DNA of 64,000 nucleotides from a bacterium. GTDB taxonomy: Bacteria; Fidelibacterota; Marinisomatia; Marinisomatales; UBA1611. The stretch is from assembly GCA_004321745.1 (NCBI GenBank), contig SGYO01000005.1, positions 44,252 to 108,251 of the forward strand, in the 5' to 3' direction. Positions 37,571 to 46,377 of the stretch are shown here, piece by piece. The notes beneath the pieces were generated by a model. The model saw only the letters and a list, made by a program, of their open reading frames with translations. It had not been told where the DNA came from and did no database searches. Within the stretch, counting starts at the first letter, position 1; each line of letters begins with the position of its first letter. Made by a program: the position numbers and the translations under genes.

Positions 37571-38457
37571 TATATAGATTATATTTTTTATTTTTATATA
37601 TATATTTTTCTTGTGCTAGTCCAGTAAAACAAGAAGAAAACAATACTAATAATTCAACTGGATTCTTACCAGACCTTAACTTAGTTAATGGTATTGAGAT
37701 TGTTACATGGAATATAGAGAATTTTCCAAAATTAGGCTCTCGAACTATAGATTCAGTCTACAATGTGATTACTAGCCTAAATGCAGATGTATATTGCCTT
37801 CAGGAAATATCAAATAGAAATTCTTTTCAAGAGCTTACAGATAGATTAATTGATTATGATTACGTTATTTCCGATGATACAGATTATTTAAACCTAGCAT
37901 TACTGTATAAAAAAAATGACTTTATCATTAGGAGTAAGTCTAGTTTATTCACCGAAAACATGTATGAATTTGCATATAGACCACCATTAAGAGTAGAAAT
38001 GACATATGTAGGAGAAAATTCGCTCGATTTTACACTAATTAACATGCATATGAAATGCTGCGATAATGGATATGCTAGAAGAGTTTCTTCTGCACAGATT
38101 TTATATGATTACTTAAAAAGCTCCATTGAATCTGGAATCTTGAATCATGTTGTAGTTGGTGATTGGAATGATGACATTTCAGATAATTATAATCAGAATT
38201 CATTTAATATATTTTTGGAGGATCAAGATAATTTTAAGTATGTTACATATGAAATGGCACATTCTAGTTCAAATGTATATGACTCTTTCCCTGGCTATGG
38301 TAGTGGTAGTTTTATTGATCACATTATGATATCAAGTGATTTATTTGAGGAATATGAGGGAGGAGATGTTCAAACTATAAGATTAGGTGATTATCTTGCA
38401 GGCTATGATGAAATAATTTCTGATCATCGCCCAGTAGTTTGGAGGTTCATACCATGA
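37567..38457 (+). CDS. EEP-family nuclease/phosphatase lipoprotein
   Basis: A 296-residue lipoprotein (lipobox YIYFS-Cys16) with a single EEP domain (about 45-296). Catalytic residues are Asn49 (VTWNIENFP), Glu80 (LQE), His161 (NMHMK), Asp199/Asn201 (GDWND), and Asp286-His287 (SDHRP). It is a paralogue of the EEP half of the upstream protein, sharing the Cys-Cys pair directly after NMHxK and a DHIMISS segment near the C-terminus. It overlaps that gene by ATGA (37567-37570). Tandem EEP genes in one operon suggest one secreted and one anchored enzyme on related substrates. Confidence 0.85.
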   Translation: MIYRLYFLFLYIYFSCASPVKQEENNTNNSTGFLPDLNLVNGIEIVTWNIENFPKLGSRTIDSVYNVITSLNADVYCLQEISNRNSFQELTDRLIDYDYVISDDTDYLNLALLYKKNDFIIRSKSSLFTENMYEFAYRPPLRVEMTYVGENSLDFTLINMHMKCCDNGYARRVSSAQILYDYLKSSIESGILNHVVVGDWNDDISDNYNQNSFNIFLEDQDNFKYVTYEMAHSSSNVYDSFPGYGSGSFIDHIMISSDLFEEYEGGDVQTIRLGDYLAGYDEIISDHRPVVWRFIP

Positions 38458-39425
38458 GATTTTTCATTCTTTTAATTATTATCATTTATCAAATTATCTT
38501 ATCTGATGATATCTCTTACATTCGTTATTATGCTAATGAAAAGGATTTCATCGCTAATGTTCCGATGAAATCTACTAGTAGGCGTGGATTCGATCATCTT
38601 ACAGCTTATTTTAATGATTATAATCTCCCTGTTAAACTTGAATATTATATGTCTAATGGTTCTCTCACAAAGAGGGAAATTATGGAATATAATGATGATA
38701 AAGTTTTAGTGAAAAAAGGTGAAGTAAATAGTGAAGGTAAATTTTTAAAATTAGTTGTATTTAGCAATGATGAACCTTGGAGCATTGAATTTCAAAAATC
38801 AAATTTTATTAAAGATGAATATATTAATTTTACTGACCAGCGCTCGACTTTTATTATTCCACGAGGTGAGCAGGTAACTCAGATTATTTTTGAGACTATA
38901 GATGGTAAAAAATATGGCAAGATTGAACTAGATTATGATTATTTAAATTTTTTATCTGAAGAAAGATGGAGATCACTTCCTTCCGGAGAAATAGTTAGAA
39001 AATTTAAATATAAGTTTGATTTGATGTCTAATGTTACACAGATATGGGAATATGGTAAAAATAACGAACTTATTTCAGAGGTAGCGTTAGATATGGTCCC
39101 TGCAGATCAGTTATATCGTACACCACCTCCTAGGACTGGAAACATTTTAGATGAATATGACATAATAAAAAGAGAAATCGAAGATAAAAGAACCCTCTCC
39201 TCAAGTAATCCAATAATTCCCCATACAAATTTTGATCAACTTGTTTTGAAAACCGGACAGTCATTGGATATTGATTTTGTAGGAACAAACCAGAATGGAA
39301 TTCAATTTAGGTTAAATGATAATGATGGACTATTAACTGTACCATTTAGCAATGTACGCTCTTTGACCTCCCGTATGGGAGATGTAATTTATCCCGAAGC
39401 TATAGAGTTTAGGAAAAGCTATTGA
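38454..39425 (+). CDS. Secreted protein of unknown function
   Basis: The start is taken at ATG 38454, overlapping the EEP stop by ATGA; a frame-open TTG at 38439 lies inside the previous gene. The 323-residue product has a signal peptide (MRFFILLIIIIYQIILS). I recognise no domain. The body has repeated Tyr- and Lys-rich strands such as KLEYYMSNGSLTKREI and FKYKFDLMSNVTQIWEYGKNNELIS, which read like the toxin-type YD/RHS-like or morphology-protein (MORN-like) hairpins of many envelope proteins. The C-terminus (about 265-323) has LVLKTGQSLDID and a strand-rich closing part. It shares 4 nt with the next gene, so it is in the same operon. Confidence 0.55.
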   Translation: MRFFILLIIIIYQIILSDDISYIRYYANEKDFIANVPMKSTSRRGFDHLTAYFNDYNLPVKLEYYMSNGSLTKREIMEYNDDKVLVKKGEVNSEGKFLKLVVFSNDEPWSIEFQKSNFIKDEYINFTDQRSTFIIPRGEQVTQIIFETIDGKKYGKIELDYDYLNFLSEERWRSLPSGEIVRKFKYKFDLMSNVTQIWEYGKNNELISEVALDMVPADQLYRTPPPRTGNILDEYDIIKREIEDKRTLSSSNPIIPHTNFDQLVLKTGQSLDIDFVGTNQNGIQFRLNDNDGLLTVPFSNVRSLTSRMGDVIYPEAIEFRKSY

Positions 39426-40195
39426 AACGATTAATAATTTTATTATCTTGTAGTATAACATTTGGACAAACATATCCAACTGGGCAGAATTATCCACCGC
39501 CCACTGACTTAATTACTGTTCCAACTGCAGCAACTTTAATGAGGGGAAGCTTTTCTCTTGGAATGCGTATTCAAGATGGAGGTGGTATGATACTTGGTTT
39601 AAGAGCTGGAATTACAGATCGGTTTCAATTTGGCCTTTCATACGGGTCTCCAAATTTAATAGGAGATGACAGTTTGCGATGGTACCCTAGACCTGAGGCC
39701 AATTTAAAATATATGCTATTAGATGAATCTATTACCTCACCAGGTGTTGCTATAGGCCTAAATACACAAGGTTTCGGTAATTTTAATCAGGGTGATTCTT
39801 TGAACCGTTATGACATGAAAGCATATGGTTTTTACCTCAGTGCAAGTAAGAACTGGAAAACTAGTTTAGGTAATTTAGGTTTTCACAGTGGAGTTAGTTA
39901 TAACTTTACAGAGACAGATGATGGTGATGAAGATCCGAATTTATTTTTTGGAATGGATATTGAATTGAATCCAGAGTTTTCAGTGTTAATGGAATATAAT
40001 TCAGCTCTAAATGAAAATAATATGACTACTGAGACTTTAGCAATTAGTAGGGGTGGTTACCTCAATGCTGCTCTTAGATGGACTTTTGTGGAACATCTTC
40101 ATCTAGAATTGAATTTTAACAACTTACTGTTCGATGAGGATAAAGTAGATTATTTTAAAAGAGAAATAAAAATTATTTACATTGAATATTTTTAA
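39422..40195 (+). CDS. YjbH-like outer membrane barrel protein
   Basis: A 257-residue barrel that starts at TTG 39422, overlapping the previous stop by TTGA; no ATG is in frame near the signal peptide (MKRLIILLSCSITFGQ). The mature part has TVPTAATLMRGSFSLGMRI and LGLRAGITDRFQFGLSYG near the N-terminus, the pattern of YjbH-type and related 8-14 strand barrels (PTA...RG..S.... ....IT.R...G). It ends IEYF with a terminal aromatic residue as in OM proteins. Role not known. Close packing with the gene upstream (38454) suggests a pair: soluble or lipoprotein partner plus barrel. Confidence 0.6.
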   Translation: MKRLIILLSCSITFGQTYPTGQNYPPPTDLITVPTAATLMRGSFSLGMRIQDGGGMILGLRAGITDRFQFGLSYGSPNLIGDDSLRWYPRPEANLKYMLLDESITSPGVAIGLNTQGFGNFNQGDSLNRYDMKAYGFYLSASKNWKTSLGNLGFHSGVSYNFTETDDGDEDPNLFFGMDIELNPEFSVLMEYNSALNENNMTTETLAISRGGYLNAALRWTFVEHLHLELNFNNLLFDEDKVDYFKREIKIIYIEYF

Positions 40196-40200
40196 TCTTA

Positions 40201-40971
40201 ATGTTTCTTAAAATATTTCTTTCCTCCTTTTTTTTATTTCCTATAATCTATTGCCAGTCATATCTTGAAAAAGGTATATCCGATTATAACCAAAGACACC
40301 TCGGGTGCGCTGAAGACCAAGCTAAGCCTGAGCCAATTTCAAGTGCAATTGGTTATTTTGAAAAAGCTTTAAATAAAAAAGATGACAAAAATGAGGCCTC
40401 ATTATATCTTTTAAAATCCTATTATTTTAAATCAAAATTTGTAGTAAAAGATAAAAAAGTAAAAAAAGATCTTCTTAAGAAAGGGAAGGATCTTGGATTA
40501 AGTTTAGTTGAAAAATTTCCTAATTCCGTAGAATATCGATATTGGTACTTAATTAATCTTGGTAGTTGGGCTGAGGAATATGGAGTTTTTGCAGCAGCCA
40601 AAGAAGGAGTTGCAGATCAAATGAGATACCATTCTAAAAAAATTATTGAAATTGATCCATATTACGAAAATGGAGCAGGATATTTTTTATTAGGAGCAGT
40701 CCATTACAAAGCTCCTTACATACCATTTATTTTATCTTGGCCAAACAATAATGATGCTTTAAAGTATCTTGACCTTGCACAAGCGACAGGAGAGCCTAAA
40801 ATAGCTCAAATAGTTTACTACGCTCAAGCTTTGTATAAAGATAAAAACAGGGTCGAGGCAATTAAGTTATTAGAAACTGTAATTAATAGAATTCCATCGG
40901 CCGATAATTTTGCTTCAGATTGGGAGTGGATAAAAAAGGCTAAAGTTATACTGGATGATTTAAAAAGTTAG
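40201..40971 (+). CDS. TPR-type protein with signal peptide
   Basis: A 256-residue protein with a signal peptide (1-18, IIYCQ). It contains helical repeats: SAIGYFEKALNKKDDKNEASLYLLKS, HSKKIIEIDPYYENGAGYFLLGAVHYKAP and DALKYLDLAQATGEP, whose short cores are TPR-like (YFEKAL, IIEIDPYYENGAGYFLLG). The ENGAGY..LG..Y..AP region resembles TatT/TRAP-associated or regulator-of-microtubule-dynamics-type TPR proteins. It is likely periplasmic. It ends 11 nt before the Nudix gene. The family name is a weak call; TPR nature is fairly clear. Confidence 0.6.
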   Translation: MFLKIFLSSFFLFPIIYCQSYLEKGISDYNQRHLGCAEDQAKPEPISSAIGYFEKALNKKDDKNEASLYLLKSYYFKSKFVVKDKKVKKDLLKKGKDLGLSLVEKFPNSVEYRYWYLINLGSWAEEYGVFAAAKEGVADQMRYHSKKIIEIDPYYENGAGYFLLGAVHYKAPYIPFILSWPNNNDALKYLDLAQATGEPKIAQIVYYAQALYKDKNRVEAIKLLETVINRIPSADNFASDWEWIKKAKVILDDLKS

Positions 40972-40982
40972 TCTCCGAAAAA

Positions 40983-41528
40983 ATGTCTAAGCTTGTAGAA
41001 AAAAAAATTAGCTCTCAAACGGTTTATAAAGGAAATTTTCTAGATGTAAAAAAAGATAATGTTGTGCTTCCAAATGGGGAAAACAGTACACGGGAATGGA
41101 TAAATCATCCTGGAGCCGTAGTTATTGTCCCGATTCTTCCAAGCGGGAAGATTGCATTGATCAGACAATTCAGATATGCCATGGGCTCCGAGTTTATTGA
41201 ATTACCTGCGGGGAAAATAGATAAGGGAGAGACGCCTGATGAATGTGCAATAAGAGAGCTGGAAGAGGAAATTGGTTTTAAAACAAAAAATTTAAACTTT
41301 ATTTCAATGATTCATCCCGCAATTGGTTTTGCTAATGAGAATATGAGTCTTTATTTAGCGACTGATTTGGTACAAACAAATATTAATAGAGATTCTGATG
41401 AGTTTCTTGAATTGATGCCCACCTCTTTAGAACATGCTTTAAATTTAGTGTGGTCAAATAAAATAACAGATGTAAAAACAATTATAGGAATTTTATGGTA
41501 CCAAAAAATTTATCAGGAAAGTAAATAA
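40983..41528 (+). CDS. nudF: Nudix hydrolase, ADP-ribose pyrophosphatase type
   Basis: A 181-residue cytoplasmic enzyme that cleaves ADP-ribose or related nucleoside diphosphate derivatives. The Nudix box GKIDKGETPDECAIRELEEEIGF has its glycine and Glu residues in the GX5EX7REUXEEXGU pattern, of which RELEEEIG is the diagnostic core. The preceding LIRQFRYAMGSEFIELPAG is typical of the ADP-ribose branch (RQFRY and ELPAG). Length fits the family. It lies between a TPR gene and an unknown barrel and is probably a housekeeping passenger of the operon. The symbol follows the Bacillus naming and is tentative. Confidence 0.85.
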   Translation: MSKLVEKKISSQTVYKGNFLDVKKDNVVLPNGENSTREWINHPGAVVIVPILPSGKIALIRQFRYAMGSEFIELPAGKIDKGETPDECAIRELEEEIGFKTKNLNFISMIHPAIGFANENMSLYLATDLVQTNINRDSDEFLELMPTSLEHALNLVWSNKITDVKTIIGILWYQKIYQESK

Positions 41529-41532
41529 AATT

Positions 41533-42216
41533 ATGCATCCATTCATGAGGATTTTTTATATGTTTGTTTTCTTTGCATCGATAATTAAATCCCAATCAAA
41601 TATAGAAAATATATATGCGCCTAGTGCAGGGTATTATTCAGGTGGATTTTTAAATTTAGCAGATGATGGTCTTGATGCTGAAGTATTTCTCAACTTACAA
41701 AATAAACTTGGGTTATATAATAACATGTGGGCTGGTCAAATAGATTACTATTCAAATACAGATATAGTATCAAATATATCTTTTGGATTAAATAGGGCCA
41801 TTTCTAAAGCTATATCATATGATTTGGGGCTAGGGTCAAATATTACTTTTTCAAATGAGGTTCAAACCACCCCAGAATATTTTACAGGCATTGACATCAA
41901 TGGTTTTTCTTTTTACGCTTATTTTCAAGAAAATGATATTACATATGAGTCATGGTTTAAACCAAAAATCGAAATGTTAAGTAGTCCAAATTTGGATATG
42001 CTATTTTACATATATGTGGAGAACGATGGATATGAAATAAATTGTAATGTCTCAAGGCAGCTAAATCAGGGAATTATCGGAGGTGTTATTTTAGTTTATG
42101 AGAACTACAGCGATGAGTTGAATTATCAAACACAAGATGACTCAAAATCTTTTAAAATTTCAAACACATACAGTAGAATATCTATAAAAGCATATTTAGG
42201 TTTTTTATATTATTAA
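41533..42216 (+). CDS. Outer-membrane-type barrel protein of unknown function
   Basis: A 227-residue protein with a hydrophobic N-terminal signal (MRIFYMFVFFASIIKSQS from the alternative start ATG 41545). The mature part alternates polar and aromatic residues in about ten strands and ends KAYLGFLYY with an aromatic terminus. This is typical of small OM barrels. No family is recognised. It starts 5 nt after the Nudix stop and is followed after 16 nt by queG. ATG 41533 is the frame-open start; 41545 gives the better signal peptide. Confidence 0.55.
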   Translation: MHPFMRIFYMFVFFASIIKSQSNIENIYAPSAGYYSGGFLNLADDGLDAEVFLNLQNKLGLYNNMWAGQIDYYSNTDIVSNISFGLNRAISKAISYDLGLGSNITFSNEVQTTPEYFTGIDINGFSFYAYFQENDITYESWFKPKIEMLSSPNLDMLFYIYVENDGYEINCNVSRQLNQGIIGGVILVYENYSDELNYQTQDDSKSFKISNTYSRISIKAYLGFLYY

Positions 42217-42232
42217 ATTATTGAAATGATAA

Positions 42233-43162
42233 ATGATAATCAATTCTGAGGATATTAAAAAAAAGGCCATAGATCTGGGGTTCCATAAAGTCGGAATTGC
42301 TAAAGCTTCCCAAACAAAGAAGGAAGAAGAACAGCTTAACCAATGGCTTAATAATAATAAACATGCAACCATGGAATGGATTGAAAAAAGAAAATCTGAA
42401 AGGGGTAATATTTTTAATTATTTTTCTGAAGCGAAATCAGTGATATCGTTAGGAATGAATTATTATGTTGGGAAAGATCAATCCGATTTAGATAGTAATT
42501 TTAAATTTAGTAACTACGCATGGGGTGATGATTATCATTCAATTATAAAATCAAAATTATTTGAATTATTAAAATTTATTAAAGAACCTAACCCAGGTGT
42601 GAAAGGTCTTGTTTGCGTGGACACAGCGCCAGTCATGGAAAAAGTATGGGCCCAAAGAGCTGGTTTAGGTTGGCAGGGTAAACATACAAATCTTATAAGT
42701 ACAGATTATGGTAGTTGGTTGTTTTTGGGCGAAATAATTATAGATATAGATTTAGAGTATGATTCTCCTTTTGAACAAGATCTATGTGGTAGTTGTACTG
42801 CTTGCATTGACGCATGCCCTACGAAAGCTTTAGGTGAATATGAGTTAGATGCTAATAAATGCATTAGTTATTTAACTATTGAGCATCGTGGTGATTTTTT
42901 AGATGGTTATGAGGATTTAGATGGTTGGATTTATGGTTGTGACATTTGCCAAGAAGTCTGTCCATGGAATATTTCATTTGCGGAAATATCCAAAGAGGAA
43001 TACTTTCGACCAAGAGCAGAAATTTTAAACAAAACAGATCAGAATTGGATTGATATAGATCAATTAGATTTTTCCAAAACGTTTAAAAAATCCTCTGCAA
43101 AACGCACAAAATTATCTGGACTAAAACGAAATATTGATTATGTCAATAAGGCAAAAAAATAA
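42233..43162 (+). CDS. queG: Epoxyqueuosine reductase
   Basis: Catalyses the last step of queuosine synthesis in tRNA, reducing epoxyqueuosine with cobalamin and two [4Fe-4S] clusters. The 309-residue form is shorter than E. coli QueG (379) and lacks the C-terminal repeat extension; this short type occurs in FCB bacteria. Motifs are GLGWQGKHTNLIS (cofactor region), CGSCTACIDACP, and CDICQEVCPWN. The start ATG 42233 is chosen over an upstream ATG that hits a stop after eight codons. Last gene of the plus-strand run; 9 nt separate it from a convergent gene. Confidence 0.95.
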   Translation: MIINSEDIKKKAIDLGFHKVGIAKASQTKKEEEQLNQWLNNNKHATMEWIEKRKSERGNIFNYFSEAKSVISLGMNYYVGKDQSDLDSNFKFSNYAWGDDYHSIIKSKLFELLKFIKEPNPGVKGLVCVDTAPVMEKVWAQRAGLGWQGKHTNLISTDYGSWLFLGEIIIDIDLEYDSPFEQDLCGSCTACIDACPTKALGEYELDANKCISYLTIEHRGDFLDGYEDLDGWIYGCDICQEVCPWNISFAEISKEEYFRPRAEILNKTDQNWIDIDQLDFSKTFKKSSAKRTKLSGLKRNIDYVNKAKK

Positions 43163-43171
43163 TTTTTTAAT

Positions 43172-44041
43172 TTATTTTAAATAGATATCTGCTGAACCTA
43201 TACCTACGGAAATTTCGAGCTCCATTGTTGCCCATCTCTTCTGAGTTTCTTTACTTTTATATTTCGCCTCCCCAAGTGATACAAGGTCACGTATGTTAAC
43301 AGAGCTAAGTAGGTTTTGATCTATCATTAGTTCAATATTTGTATTTTCGGGTAGTTTTAATTCCAAAGAACCAAGAGTGACATCAATTTTTACTTTTGTA
43401 TCCTTATTTACAGAGCCAGACATATCAATTTGAGCTGAACCAACGCCAACATTAAAATAATATTTTAGAGAATTAAAGTTTCCTAATGTGGTGCTATTAA
43501 AATCTGATACCCCAGTAGAAATATTTACACTTTCACAATTCACCATGTTTGATTTATCACAAATTAAATTAACGTCGCTTAAACCACAATCCATTATCAG
43601 GCTTGTAATCCTTAATCCAGAAAAATCGAGATCAACTTGCCCTGCACCAAAATTAAAATTTAAATCTGTAGATATTTTTTTTGGCATTAAAAAATTAATT
43701 ACATAATTATTACTGCCTTTATCTATTAAACTATTTAATGAGTTGGAATTAATGCCTATATCTTCAGTTTTTATTTTAAAGTCTAGTTTAGCCACATTAT
43801 TTTTATCAGATAGTTTTAAATTTGGTTTAGACATAAGAGAATTGTAAGAAATATCTCCATTGATATAATATCGATTATTGCTCGGTTTAACGCTTAGATT
43901 TCCAATCTTACAATCAAGATAGATACGAAATGCATCGTATTTTTTTAAATTATACTGAAAATCAAAATTTTTAATTTCTTCAGCTTTCGAAATTGAAAAA
44001 GAGCAAAAAAGATAGATCAAGATTATAGGACGCTTGAGCAT
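43172..44041 (-). CDS. Secreted toastrack/DUF4097-type protein
   Basis: A 289-residue protein with a signal peptide (to about residue 20, FSISKA). The body carries short beta repeats with regular Gly/Ser/Asn-Val spacing, for example INFLMPKKISTDLNFNFGAGQVDLDFSG and LEISVGIGSADIYL, whose cores FNFGAGQVDLD and GIGSADIY repeat at about 20-residue intervals. This resembles the right-handed 'toastrack' (DUF4097/LiaF C-terminal-like) fold in envelope proteins. No catalytic motif is seen. Its ATG directly abuts the stop of the larger homologue upstream (44042), so the two are a tandem pair, with mdh further upstream. Confidence 0.6.
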   Translation of the reverse strand: MLKRPIILIYLFCSFSISKAEEIKNFDFQYNLKKYDAFRIYLDCKIGNLSVKPSNNRYYINGDISYNSLMSKPNLKLSDKNNVAKLDFKIKTEDIGINSNSLNSLIDKGSNNYVINFLMPKKISTDLNFNFGAGQVDLDFSGLRITSLIMDCGLSDVNLICDKSNMVNCESVNISTGVSDFNSTTLGNFNSLKYYFNVGVGSAQIDMSGSVNKDTKVKIDVTLGSLELKLPENTNIELMIDQNLLSSVNIRDLVSLGEAKYKSKETQKRWATMELEISVGIGSADIYLK

Positions 44042-45280
44042 TTAATTTGTAAAAATTGATATAGGACCATAATTTGATGAAAGATTACAACTTATAGTAC
44101 CTTCTTTTATTTTTCCTTGACCTACTACTTTAGCCGAAAGAAACTCTTCATCTAGCGGAATTTCAGAGCTAATTGCATTTTTAGTTTCAAGGTTATGACA
44201 CTGAGAGTTAATAGTATACGGTAAATCGGAAGGTAAGCGTACAGAAATTGAACCTCGTTTTGTTGCAATGTTTACAGAGTGATTTTTCAAAAATGAATTA
44301 TATCCTTTATTTATTTCTATATCGCCTAATTCAGAATTAGCGTTTATTTTACCAAAAAGATTAATGCCATTAACATTACCAAAATTTGTATTACAATTAA
44401 CATCACCAATTATATTATTTAAATTAATTTCACCTTTACCTGTAAATATAGTTGTAGCTCCTTGAATATTATTAATATTTACACTTCCAATATCAATTGT
44501 TGCGTTTATATTTGATTTGGATTTGTTGATTTTTAGGTTTCCTACATTAATATTAAAAACACTACTTTCTCCTTCATAGTTTGAAACTAGTGTCTCTCCC
44601 AAAGTTGTGTTTGATAATAGATCTCCTTTCAACCCATTGATAAAAATATTCCCATTATCCATGGTAAGCATTGAATTTGCATCGCAATCAAAAATATTTA
44701 TGTCGCCGCTAACAACGTTGAACTCCATCTCACCAGATAATTTTGTTGCACTAATATTTCCACCTCTTGTACTTATATTGATATTCCCATTTAAATTATT
44801 TAAATCAGAATCTGTACTTTCTGTTTTTATTGCGATGGTGCCTCTAATCTTCGAAATAGTTAAGTCACTATTTTTAATCACACCTCTTAGGTTAGTATTG
44901 AAAGGAAGGTGTAGATCAATTTTCCCAATGATTTTATGATCGTATCTCTCAGATATTTTCTTTATTCGTATGACTTTTTCAATTTTATCATGGTATACAT
45001 TTATTTGACTATTTTTTAAGATTGAAATAGCATTTTTATTACTAAAAGCATGTACTCTATTATCAATAATTAGGTGAGTTCCAGAACCTGCATGCCCAAT
45101 AATATTTATCATTCCATTTATTTGTTCAAAGAGGAATGTATAAGACCCGTTATCAAGTACCTCATCAAAGCTATATTCAACAGCTGATCTATAAAGGTTT
45201 TTTCCTTCCTCTTGAACAAACAATTCTTGAGAAAATAAGCTAGAGCTAATTAAAAGTAATAAACTGAGAAATAATTGCAT
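44042..45280 (-). CDS. Secreted toastrack/DUF4097-type repeat protein
   Basis: A 412-residue secreted protein with a signal peptide (1-17, SSLFSQ). From about residue 120 it shows many units of the form INISTRGGNISATKLSGE, VVSGDINIFDCDAN, MDNGNIFINGLKG and IDIGSVNINNIQG, each with a Gly-x-(I/V)-x-(I/V) beta core. These repeats are typical of DUF4097/toastrack adhesin-like proteins. The N-terminal part (30-110) is less repetitive. No enzyme motif is visible. It lies 46 nt downstream of mdh and abuts the shorter gene at 43172, so it may be transcribed with mdh. Confidence 0.65.
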   Translation of the reverse strand: MQLFLSLLLLISSSLFSQELFVQEEGKNLYRSAVEYSFDEVLDNGSYTFLFEQINGMINIIGHAGSGTHLIIDNRVHAFSNKNAISILKNSQINVYHDKIEKVIRIKKISERYDHKIIGKIDLHLPFNTNLRGVIKNSDLTISKIRGTIAIKTESTDSDLNNLNGNINISTRGGNISATKLSGEMEFNVVSGDINIFDCDANSMLTMDNGNIFINGLKGDLLSNTTLGETLVSNYEGESSVFNINVGNLKINKSKSNINATIDIGSVNINNIQGATTIFTGKGEINLNNIIGDVNCNTNFGNVNGINLFGKINANSELGDIEINKGYNSFLKNHSVNIATKRGSISVRLPSDLPYTINSQCHNLETKNAISSEIPLDEEFLSAKVVGQGKIKEGTISCNLSSNYGPISIFTN

Positions 45281-45326
45281 TTAATAAATACTGTTATTTC
45301 ATTTTAGGATTAATTAGGTAAGAGTA

Positions 45327-46262
45327 TTATAGTTTAGTCTCCTCTACAGTCTTTTTTACTGCATCCAAAGTGTTATCCAATGCAGATTTTTCTTCATCAG
45401 TGAGGCTAAACTCGATAATTTTTTCTATACCACTTGCACCTATAACGGTAGGTACTCCAATAAAATAACCATCTATACCAAATTCACCTTCACATAACGC
45501 AGCGCTTGGAATTACGCGTTTTTTATCTTTTAAATATGCTTCAGCCATCTCAATTGCGCATTGCGCAGGAGCGTAAAATGCTGAACCATTTCCAAACAAT
45601 TTTACAAGTTCTCCCCCAGCAAATCTAGTACGGTCTTCAATTTCTCTTAGCCTCTCAGAGCTAATAAGATCTGTTACTGGTACGCCGCCTATCGTAGCTA
45701 ATCTAGTTATTGGGACCATGCTATCACCATGGCCTCCTAGCACCATACAACTTACATCTTGAACTGATAATCCAGTTTCCATTGCTAAGAATGCTCGGAA
45801 TCTTCCTGAATCCAGTGCACCAGCCATTCCTACTACTTTATTTTTAGCAAACCCGGATACTTTGTGAAAAGCATATACCATTGCATCAAGAGGGTTAGAG
45901 ATAACAATTACGAATGCATCAGGGGCATGTTTTTTTACATTTGATGCTACATCTTTCATAATGCCTAAATTAATTGACATGAGATCTTCTCTATCCATTC
46001 CAGGTTTTCTTGGTATACCCGCAGTGATAATTATAACATCTGATCCTGCAATATCACTATAATCTGATGTTCCTGATAATTCTGAATCATATCCATCATG
46101 AGGACGTAATTGCATTATATCTAGTGCTTTACCTTTTACCATGCCTTCAGATTGAGGTATATCAAAAATTACAACATCACCTAACTCTTTCTGCGCGGCA
46201 ATAAGTGCTAAATTTCCACCAATTTGACCACCACCGATCATTGTTAATTTTTTTCTTCCCAT
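45327..46262 (-). CDS. mdh: Malate dehydrogenase (LDH-like type)
   Basis: NAD-dependent oxidation of malate to oxaloacetate in the citric acid cycle. The 311-residue protein has the Rossmann motif GGGQIGGNLA near the N-terminus, the substrate loop AGIPRKPGMDREDL with Arg at the malate-specific position, ISNPLDAMVY, and catalytic His in LGGHGDSMVP. The Arg in the loop favours malate over lactate. A terminator-like hairpin for the ribosomal operon lies 60-70 nt upstream of its start, so it has its own promoter. Confidence 0.95.
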   Translation of the reverse strand: MGRKKLTMIGGGQIGGNLALIAAQKELGDVVIFDIPQSEGMVKGKALDIMQLRPHDGYDSELSGTSDYSDIAGSDVIIITAGIPRKPGMDREDLMSINLGIMKDVASNVKKHAPDAFVIVISNPLDAMVYAFHKVSGFAKNKVVGMAGALDSGRFRAFLAMETGLSVQDVSCMVLGGHGDSMVPITRLATIGGVPVTDLISSERLREIEDRTRFAGGELVKLFGNGSAFYAPAQCAIEMAEAYLKDKKRVIPSAALCEGEFGIDGYFIGVPTVIGASGIEKIIEFSLTDEEKSALDNTLDAVKKTVEETKL

Positions 46263-46323
46263 GATTTTTAAATCTCCGTAATTATTTTGGAATGTTAGTT
46301 AGAAGCTAGGGATATTATTGTGT

Positions 46324-46353
46324 AAAAAAAAAGCCTCACAATCGCAAGGCTTT
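46324..46353 (-). terminator. Intrinsic terminator of the rng-rplU-rpmA operon
   Basis: On the minus strand AAAGCCT (46353-46347) pairs with AGGCTTT (46336-46330), followed by further Ts to 46324. The stem is 7 bp with a loop of about 10 nt. It lies 24 nt after the rpmA stop codon, so it ends the ribosomal-protein transcript. Confidence 0.85.
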
Positions 46354-46377
46354 AAATAAATCTGCAGTAAATAAAAC

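Noticed and set aside
43163..43171. A/T-rich strip between queG and the toastrack gene
   Set aside because: Too short and without a GC stem to be called a terminator.
44607..44939. 110-codon plus-strand frame inside the toastrack gene
   Set aside because: It is antisense to regular Gly-Asn-Ile repeats, which open the opposite strand by chance.
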